From: Patescibacteria group bacterium
GTDB taxonomy: Bacteria; Patescibacteriota; Patescibacteriia; UBA11705; JABHMO01
Length of the DNA: 34,656 nt
Reading direction: 5' to 3'
Assembly (NCBI GenBank): GCA_018818405.1
Contig: JAHIRY010000011.1
Span: 1-34,656 of the forward strand
Shown piece by piece: positions 29,666-34,656 of the stretch. Both the position numbers and the translations under genes were made by a program. Numbering within the stretch: the stretch's first letter is position 1; each line of letters starts with the position of its first letter. Under the pieces are notes generated by a model. The model was not told the DNA's origin and did no database searches. It was given only the letters and a program-made list of their open reading frames with translations.

Positions 29666-31045
29666 ATGAATTTGGATAATATCAAAAAAGTCTATTTCTC
29701 GGGAATCGGCGGTATTGGCGTTTCCGCTCTGGCGCGATTTTTTCGCAGTAAAAAAATCGAAGTTTTTGGTTCTGATTTGGCTCATTCGGAGATTACATCA
29801 GCGCTGGAAAATACGGGCATGAAAATTTTTTATTCGCAGGTCCCGGAAAATATTGATGATTCGATCGATCTTGTTGTTTTTTCGTCCGCTGTTCCGGCTG
29901 ACAATCCGGAATTGGTTCGAGCCAGAGAATTGAACATTCCTCAAAAAAGTTATTTTGAAATTCTCGGCGATATCAGCCGCGATTTTGAAACAATTACGAT
30001 TTCCGGAACAAACGGAAAATCAACCACCACCGCCATGATCGCGTCCATCCTGATTGACGCGGAAAAAGATCCGACCGTGATTGTCGGTTCGACTTTTTCC
30101 CGATTGGACAACAATTTTCGCGCGGGCGATTCCAATCTTTTTGTCGTGGAAGGATGTGAATATCGCGGACACATGCTCCTGCTTCATCCGAAGACGATTA
30201 TTCTGACAAATATCGAGGAAGATCATTTGGATTTTTACAAAGACATCAATCATATTGTTCAGACATTTCAGCAATATATAAATTCTTTGAAAGACGCTGA
30301 CAATTTGTTGGTTTACAACAATGATGATGTGAATATCAGAAAATTAACTTTGCCTGATTGCAAAAAAATCAGTTTCGGACTGATCAACGGCGCTGATGTG
30401 TGGGCGAATAATATTCGAAAAATTCATTGCAAGCAGATTTTCAATGTTTATTATGAAGAGCAGGATCTCGGAGAATTCGAACTTTCGGTTCCGGGAAATT
30501 TCAATATTTACAACGCGCTTTCCGCCATCGCCTGCTCGCTCGGCATGAATATTCCGATCGGACGGATCAAAGACAGCTTGCGCGAGTACACAGGAATCTG
30601 GCGCAGATTTGAAATAGTGAAAAATGATGAAATCGCGATTATTTCCGATTACGCGCATCATCCGACAGCTGTTCAGGCGACGATCGAAGCGGCCAAGGAA
30701 TTTTTTCCGGGCAGAAGGTTGGTGGTGATTTTCCAGCCGCATCAGCACGATCGCACGAAAAAACTTTTTGATGATTTTATTGAAAATTTTTCATTGCCGG
30801 ATGTTGTGATCATGCCGGAAATTTTCGAAGTGCGCGGCCGTGAAGAATTGAACACTGATATTTCATCAAAAGATTTGGTCGAAGCGATAAAAAAAGCCAA
30901 TCCGGAAAAGCAGATTTTCTACGCGAAAGATTTGTCCGCGGCGGTGGAAAAAGCGAACAGTCTGATAATTGAAAAAGATGTTGTCTTGGTAATGGGCGCG
31001 GGCGATGTTTACAAAATTTGTCCTGATATAAATTTGAAAAAATAA
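29666..31045 (+). CDS. murC: UDP-N-acetylmuramate--L-alanine ligase
   Basis: MurC adds L-alanine to UDP-MurNAc with ATP, the first step of the peptidoglycan peptide stem. The 459 residues match the family. Visible are the N-terminal UDP-binding VYFSGIGGIGVSALA (9-23), VFSSAVPADNPEL, the ATP loop SGTNGKST (113-120), TNIEEDHLDFY, YNALSAIA, GIWRRFE and the DYAHHPTAV Mg-binding motif. GQPHQ-type FQPHQHDR lies in the C-domain. It starts a murC-small ORF-murB unit, and presence of both genes implies that the cell makes its own wall peptide precursors. No Shine-Dalgarno sequence; probably leaderless (promoter at 29631-29659). Confidence 0.97.
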   Translation: MNLDNIKKVYFSGIGGIGVSALARFFRSKKIEVFGSDLAHSEITSALENTGMKIFYSQVPENIDDSIDLVVFSSAVPADNPELVRARELNIPQKSYFEILGDISRDFETITISGTNGKSTTTAMIASILIDAEKDPTVIVGSTFSRLDNNFRAGDSNLFVVEGCEYRGHMLLLHPKTIILTNIEEDHLDFYKDINHIVQTFQQYINSLKDADNLLVYNNDDVNIRKLTLPDCKKISFGLINGADVWANNIRKIHCKQIFNVYYEEQDLGEFELSVPGNFNIYNALSAIACSLGMNIPIGRIKDSLREYTGIWRRFEIVKNDEIAIISDYAHHPTAVQATIEAAKEFFPGRRLVVIFQPHQHDRTKKLFDDFIENFSLPDVVIMPEIFEVRGREELNTDISSKDLVEAIKKANPEKQIFYAKDLSAAVEKANSLIIEKDVVLVMGAGDVYKICPDINLKK

Positions 31046-31046
31046 T

Positions 31047-31226
31047 ATGACCGAGGAGGAATTGAAATTCATCAGAAAAAAATCCCGATTGCAAAGTCAA
31101 AAAAAACGGCGCTGGAGCAAAACCAGCGGTTCTCTCGCCGGCCAAGCGAGAAAGACTGACATTGCAAAGGGATTTGCCCGGAGAAAAACGAAAAAAATCA
31201 GCGTGAAAACCGCGGGCGCCGATTAA
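31047..31226 (+). CDS. Small basic protein between murC and murB
   Basis: 59 residues, starting one base after the murC stop and ending 26 nt before murB. The sequence is MTEEELKFIRKKSRLQSQKK to begin with, then a Lys/Arg/Ser-rich middle (RRWSKTSGSLAGQARKTD) and a basic end (KGFARRKTKKISVKTAGAD). It has no hydrophobic segment. The composition (about a third Lys/Arg) suggests binding to nucleic acid or to an acidic partner. I do not recognise it. The tight position inside a wall-synthesis operon argues that it is a real gene; the internal GAGGAGG at 31053-31059 lies within its own codons and is not a ribosome site for murB. Confidence 0.6.
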   Translation: MTEEELKFIRKKSRLQSQKKRRWSKTSGSLAGQARKTDIAKGFARRKTKKISVKTAGAD

Positions 31227-31252
31227 ATTGATAAAAGTTATTTCAAAAAATT

Positions 31253-32200
31253 ATGCTCGAAGAATCTCTTTCAAAAAACGGAATTCAGGTTTTGAAAAAT
31301 GAACCGATGAAAAATCACACGACTTTTAAAATTGGCGGACCGGCCAAATTTTTTGTTGCAGTGAATAATAAACAGGATTTGTTCAAATGTCTGACCGCGG
31401 TTCGGGAAGAGAACATTCCGTATTTCATTCTCGGCTGGGGCAGTAATGTTTTGGTTTCAGACAAAGGATTGGATGGTTTGGTGATAAAATTGATTGACGG
31501 CGATCTGGAATTTTCCGGAAATTCGGTCAGCGCTTTTGCCGGGCACATCCTCGGAAATCTGGTGCGCTCAGCATTGAAAAAAAATCTCGGCGGATTGGAA
31601 TTCGCCGCCAATATTCCAGGCACGATCGGAGGCGCTGTCCGCGGAAATGCCGGCGCCTACGGCCGGAGCGTTGGTGATTTTGTTCATGAAGTGGAAGTGT
31701 TGGAAGTTTCACCTTCAGCGATAAATCTGAAAAAACTTTCACGAGAAGATTGCGATTTTTCCTATCGCGAGAGCATTTTCAAAAAAAACAACAACTGGGT
31801 GGTGAGCGAAGTTATTTTAAAATTGGAGCCAGCCGGCGGAGAATCGCAAGCGCTCGCGGAAATTCAAAAAGAAGCGGAATCGCGCAACGCTCGCCAGCCG
31901 CTGAAATTTCCCAGCGCAGGTTCAACTTTTAAAAATGTCATTTACACCGCTGACTTGGAAAAATACAAAGATTGGGCGGTAAAAGGAAAAATTCCGGCAG
32001 CGAAATTTATCGAAGAAGCGGGATTGAAGGGAATGAAAATCGGCGGCGCAATGGTTTCCGATGTTCACGCGAATTTCATTGTCAATAGCGACAATGCCTC
32101 GGCTGATGACATCGTTCAGCTGATCAGCTTGGTAAAAACAAAAGTGCGCGACGAATTCAATGTTCAACTGCAAGAAGAAATACAATATTTGGGATTCTAA
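31253..32200 (+). CDS. murB: UDP-N-acetylenolpyruvoylglucosamine reductase
   Basis: MurB is a flavoenzyme that uses NADPH to reduce UDP-enolpyruvyl-GlcNAc to UDP-MurNAc, the substrate of MurC. The 315 residues fit the type II (shorter) family. FAD-binding elements are TTFKIGGPAKFF (24-35), LGWGSNVLVSD and AANIPGTIGGAVRGNAGAYG; the catalytic Ser is in PSAGSTFKN; the C-terminal SDVHANFIVN is also conserved. It is the last gene of murC-small ORF-murB. No Shine-Dalgarno sequence and no clear terminator, though a CTCAAT/ATTGAG hairpin follows at 32226-32254. Confidence 0.96.
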   Translation: MLEESLSKNGIQVLKNEPMKNHTTFKIGGPAKFFVAVNNKQDLFKCLTAVREENIPYFILGWGSNVLVSDKGLDGLVIKLIDGDLEFSGNSVSAFAGHILGNLVRSALKKNLGGLEFAANIPGTIGGAVRGNAGAYGRSVGDFVHEVEVLEVSPSAINLKKLSREDCDFSYRESIFKKNNNWVVSEVILKLEPAGGESQALAEIQKEAESRNARQPLKFPSAGSTFKNVIYTADLEKYKDWAVKGKIPAAKFIEEAGLKGMKIGGAMVSDVHANFIVNSDNASADDIVQLISLVKTKVRDEFNVQLQEEIQYLGF

Positions 32201-32277
32201 AAAAAAATAAAACACCTGCGGCGCTCTCAATCTAAATTTCAAATCTAAATTGAGTTTGTTCCGTCGGTTTCAACCGT

Positions 32278-32586
32278 ATGAAAGTCAACATCAAGGCAAC
32301 GAATATGGAATTGGACGCGCGCATTCGCGGACATGTGGAAAACAAGCTCGGCGGTCTGGATAAATATTTCAATAACATTCAGCAAGTGGATGTGGAGGTC
32401 GGACTGATTACAAAGGGTCAGCAAAAAGGCAGAATATTTTTTTGCGAAGTCAATGTGAGCGTTCCGAAAAAGTTGTTGCGTTTTCGCCGGGAATTCAATG
32501 ATTTGATTACAGCGATCAATGAATCGAAAAAAGGAATTCAGCAAGTGCTGAAAGATTACAAGGAAATGTTAAAAGAAAATAATTAA
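32278..32586 (+). CDS. Ribosome hibernation factor (HPF/RaiA family)
   Basis: Binds the 30S decoding region and silences idle ribosomes under stress. The 102 residues match the short HPF/YfiA form: MKVNIKATNMELDARIRGHV (1-20), ENKLGGLDKYFNNIQQVDVEV, GQQKGRIFFCEVNVSVPKK and a helix FNDLITAINESKKGIQQVLKDYKE. The long form's extra C-terminal dimerisation domain is missing. It stands alone, with murB upstream and the MFS-like gene 16 nt downstream. Whether it is closer to HPF or YfiA cannot be decided by eye. Confidence 0.9.
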   Translation: MKVNIKATNMELDARIRGHVENKLGGLDKYFNNIQQVDVEVGLITKGQQKGRIFFCEVNVSVPKKLLRFRREFNDLITAINESKKGIQQVLKDYKEMLKENN

Positions 32587-32602
32587 ATACAAATAAAAAT
32601 TT

Positions 32603-33217
32603 ATGTACTACCGCGGAATTTTGCGCGCGATCGGGAATTTTAAAATTAACATTGTAATTAAAATTCTGATTGTTTCCGATTTCCTGGTCTGGTCTTCTTA
32701 CAATTTGTTGGCTCCGGTTTTTGCCATTTTCATTACTGACAAGATTCAGGATGCGGGCATTGAAACCGTGGGAATTGCCGCGGCTTTGTATTTCTTTTCA
32801 AAGTCAGTCGCTGAAATTCCGGTTGGTATTTATATTGACAAGAAAAAAGGAGAAAAAGACGATTTGTACACCGCGATCATAGGCACTATTTTTTGCGCCG
32901 TCGGTTATTTTTTGTATATTTTTGTTTCGCAAATCTGGCAATTGTACGCTCTGCAAATTTTCATCGGCATCACGAACGCGCTCGCTTTTCCCGGCTGGTA
33001 TTCCATTTTCACCCGACATGTTGACGAGAACAAATCAGGTTTTGAATGGAGTCTTTACGATGTTCTCATGGGTCTGGGAATAGCCGGCTCAGCCGCGCTC
33101 GGCGGCTTTCTCGCGGAAAAATTCGGCTTCAATCTGCTGTTTGAATTGGTGGCGATCTTCACTTTTATCGGAGCGATTTTGCTGTTTTTGATTCGGAAGA
33201 AAGTTTATCGGAGTTAG
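32603..33217 (+). CDS. Half-size MFS-like membrane protein
   Basis: 204 residues with six membrane helices (about 18-42, 53-70, 90-110, 112-130, 152-170 and 177-198). The pattern, including IYIDKKKGEKDD between helices 2 and 3 and a Gly-rich helix 5 (MGLGIAGSAALGGFLAEKFG), is that of one half of a major facilitator transporter; typical members have 12 helices and about 400 residues. It may work as a dimer, or the second half may have been lost. The last eight codons (IRKKVYRS plus stop) lie in a 28-nt repeat (33190-33217) also found at the end of the next gene, so the C-terminus may have been reshaped by recombination. Confidence 0.75.
   Translation: MYYRGILRAIGNFKINIVIKILIVSDFLVWSSYNLLAPVFAIFITDKIQDAGIETVGIAAALYFFSKSVAEIPVGIYIDKKKGEKDDLYTAIIGTIFCAVGYFLYIFVSQIWQLYALQIFIGITNALAFPGWYSIFTRHVDENKSGFEWSLYDVLMGLGIAGSAALGGFLAEKFGFNLLFELVAIFTFIGAILLFLIRKKVYRS
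33190..33217 (+). repeat. 28-bp direct repeat, copy 1
   Basis: Covers the last codons and stop of the MFS-like gene, GATTCGGAAGAA-N4-TTAT-N2-GAGTTAG. It matches 33764-33791 at 26 of 28 positions. Confidence 0.85.
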
Positions 33218-33299
33218 AGTGATTTTTTTTTCGCGGAGTTTGGCTGTTGAAGGACAGGGCAAAGAAAGAGAAATTAAGTTTTTGGAAATAATGGGGAGT

Positions 33300-33791
33300 A
33301 TGACAAAAAAACAATCAACAGATAAAGTGATTGCAATTTTCGAAGGAAATCAAATCCGCCGTCTTTGGGATGAGAAAAAGGAATCTTGGTATTTCGCAGT
33401 GGTTGATGTTATCGCCGCTCTTACAAACAGCGATAATCCGCCGGTTTACTGGCGAGTGCTGAAAAAACGTCTTATTGATGAAGGTTCCAATGAAACCGTT
33501 ACAAAATGTAACGCTTTGAAAATGTTAGCCATGGACGGAAAAATGCGTTTTACGGATGCGGCTGACACGGAAACTATGCTCCGCCTTATTCAATCCATTC
33601 CGTCGCCAAACGCCGAACCTTTCAAGTTATGGCTGGCTCGCGTGGGTTATGAACGGTTGGAAGAAACCGCCGATCCTGAGCTGTCGATAGATCGCGCTCT
33701 CAAAACCTATTTGCGAAAAGGATATAGTCAAGGATGGATAAATCAGCGGTTGAAAACCAATGAGATTCGGAAGAAGGTTTATAGGAGTTAG
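33300..33791 (+). CDS. Bro-N domain protein, C-terminally truncated
   Basis: 163 residues from the ATG at 33300 (an ATG at 33291 and a GTG at 33219 are also in frame). The start IAIFEGNQIRRLWDEKKESW and then YFAVVDVIAALTNSDNPPVYW are the Bro-N domain found in phage antirepressors and in DinD-like proteins, which bind DNA. Family members continue after the WINQRLK-x2-EIRK helix with an ELTDEW segment and about 80-120 residues more; here it stops eight codons later with IRKKVYRS, the same ending as the gene before it. The last 28 nt are a repeat copy. I infer a truncation by recombination. Function probably impaired or altered. Confidence 0.8.
   Translation: MTKKQSTDKVIAIFEGNQIRRLWDEKKESWYFAVVDVIAALTNSDNPPVYWRVLKKRLIDEGSNETVTKCNALKMLAMDGKMRFTDAADTETMLRLIQSIPSPNAEPFKLWLARVGYERLEETADPELSIDRALKTYLRKGYSQGWINQRLKTNEIRKKVYRS
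33764..33791 (+). repeat. 28-bp direct repeat, copy 2
   Basis: End of the Bro-N gene; differs from copy 1 at two positions. The two copies bracket a 574-nt unit. Confidence 0.85.
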
Positions 33792-33889
33792 GGAAATTTC
33801 TTTTTACGGTTAACGTCAGAAGATTTTCCATAATGAATAAATTTTATTTGGTTGGAAAATTGAATTACAATATCATTATGAAAAAATAG

Positions 33890-33895
33890 TATAAT
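33890..33895 (+). promoter_or_regulatory. -10 box of the DNA methyltransferase, leaderless placement
   Basis: TATAAT at 33890-33895; the A of the ATG is seven bases on (33902). The -35 is poor (TTACAA at 33865-33870, 19-bp spacer). Confidence 0.5.
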
Positions 33896-33901
33896 ATAAG
33901 T

Positions 33902-34656
33902 ATGAAATTTATAGATTTATTTGCAGGTATAGGCGGCTTTCATCTGGGACTTCACTGTGCGGGCGGAGAGTGTGTTTTTGTTTCTGAATGGGATGGCAAA
34001 GCAAGAATAACATACGAAGAAAATTTTAAAACATTTTCACCGGATATTTTTAAATCAGGAATGTTTTCAAATGAAGTTAACTTGTTCGAAGGAGATATAA
34101 CAAAAGTCAATGAAAAGGATATTCCCGGTTTTGATATTCTTTGCGCTGGATTTCCATGCCAGCCTTTTTCAATCGCCGGATACCGAAAGGGATTTTCCGA
34201 TGACGGGAGAGGCAATTTATTTTTTGAAATTGTAAGAATATTGAAATACAAAAAACCGGCGGTTTTTTTGCTGGAAAATGTAAAAAATCTTAAGACGCAT
34301 GATAATGGGCGGACAATAGAAATAATATACAGTGAATTGCAATCACTCGGATATCATGTTGCCGATAGAGTATTGAATACAATGGAATACGGCAATATTC
34401 CGCAAAATAGGGAGCGGATTTATATTGTCGGATTTTTGGATCAGGGCTTATTTAACAATTTTTCTTTTCCCGATAAAATTCCGCTTACAAAAAGAATTTG
34501 CGACTGCTTGGAAAAAAATGTCGATGAAAAATATTACTACAACGGAAAATCTCTTTTTTCGAAATTAAAAAAGGAGGTGATTAAACAAAATACCATATAT
34601 CAATGGCGCAGGCAATATGTCAGGGAAAACAAAAATAAAGTTTGTCCCACCTTGAC
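33902..34656 (+). CDS. DNA cytosine-5 methyltransferase, N-terminal part (cut by window edge)
   Basis: Transfers a methyl group from SAM to carbon 5 of cytosine in a specific DNA site. The frame runs 251 codons to the window end without a stop. Motif I is FIDLFAGIGGFHLGL (3-17), the catalytic Cys is in motif IV GFPCQPFS, motif VI is LLENVKNL, and motif VIII is QNRERIYIVGF. The segment after it (about 195-251) is the start of the target-recognition region. The partner endonuclease, if any, would lie beyond the edge. Compared with neighbours the sequence is richer in A and T, and it follows a Bro-N fragment, so it may belong to acquired DNA. No Shine-Dalgarno sequence. Confidence 0.93.
   Translation, partial: MKFIDLFAGIGGFHLGLHCAGGECVFVSEWDGKARITYEENFKTFSPDIFKSGMFSNEVNLFEGDITKVNEKDIPGFDILCAGFPCQPFSIAGYRKGFSDDGRGNLFFEIVRILKYKKPAVFLLENVKNLKTHDNGRTIEIIYSELQSLGYHVADRVLNTMEYGNIPQNRERIYIVGFLDQGLFNNFSFPDKIPLTKRICDCLEKNVDEKYYYNGKSLFSKLKKEVIKQNTIYQWRRQYVRENKNKVCPTL

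Noticed and set aside
32603-33217. The MFS-like gene as a frameshifted 12-helix transporter
   Set aside because: No second-half helices are found in any frame downstream; the next 574 nt encode Bro-N. A half-size protein fits better, though loss of the second half cannot be excluded.
33219-33299. A GTG start for the Bro-N gene
   Set aside because: Bro-N homology begins near the ATG at 33300, and the extra residues have no family pattern.

Overview
This window most likely comes from a candidate-phyla-radiation bacterium (Patescibacteria, probably a Parcubacteria-type lineage). The evidence is the set of compact core genes with short gaps, several protein layouts I associate with that group (a membrane-tethered Clp-like ATPase with a DnaJ-type zinc motif, a secreted protein with repeated 'LQV..HGEAWY.NP' domains, a six-helix half-size MFS protein, an archaeal-type Elp3) and the absence of biosynthetic operons. 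TGA works as a normal stop codon (for example apt), so this is not a TGA-recoding lineage. No tRNA or rRNA gene was found.

Layout. 1-650: the start of a secreted surface protein on the minus strand, cut by the window edge. 850-2640: two unrecognised genes, then apt. 2700-6310: gatC-gatA, a membrane-anchored HEPN-like protein, a membrane protein and queH. 6370-9550: an unrecognised minus-strand gene, a UvrD-type helicase and a deoxynucleoside kinase. 9600-10600: dispersed repeats, then a strong promoter and terminator bracketing about 650 nt of highly structured non-coding RNA. 10650-13810: a small membrane protein and the Clp-like ATPase. 13850-15960: an unrecognised gene, a WecA/MraY-type transferase and rplU. 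16030-18320 (minus): dnaB-ybaB-recR. 18430-18620: a second, about 155-nt non-coding RNA. 18700-21330 (minus): glyA-folD-HD hydrolase. 21360-21780: an array of palindromic repeats. 21780-25050 (minus): a FecR-domain protein and elp3. 25195-29600: unrecognised genes, the secreted repeat protein and a Trm9-like methyltransferase. 29666-32200: murC-small ORF-murB. 32278-33791: a hibernation factor, the half-size MFS protein and a truncated Bro-N gene. 33902 to the end: a partial cytosine-5 DNA methyltransferase.

Functional themes are wall precursor synthesis (murC, murB, WecA-like), glutaminyl/asparaginyl-tRNA amidation (gatCA), wobble-base modification (queH, elp3, Trm9-like), one-carbon metabolism (glyA, folD), nucleotide salvage (apt, deoxynucleoside kinase) and replication/recombination (dnaB, recR, ybaB, uvrD).

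Two expression styles are visible. Eight genes have a strong Shine-Dalgarno sequence and mostly their own TTGAC-type promoter and terminator; seven of these are unrecognised and the eighth is apt. Every recognised core gene except apt lacks a Shine-Dalgarno sequence, and some (murC, gatC, the DNA methyltransferase) look leaderless, with a -10 box placed so that transcription would start at or within a few bases of the ATG. The strongest candidate for something undescribed is the long structured RNA at about 9930-10583, which has a near-perfect promoter, a consensus DnaA box just upstream, several perfect hairpins, a terminator and no match to any RNA class I can recall.
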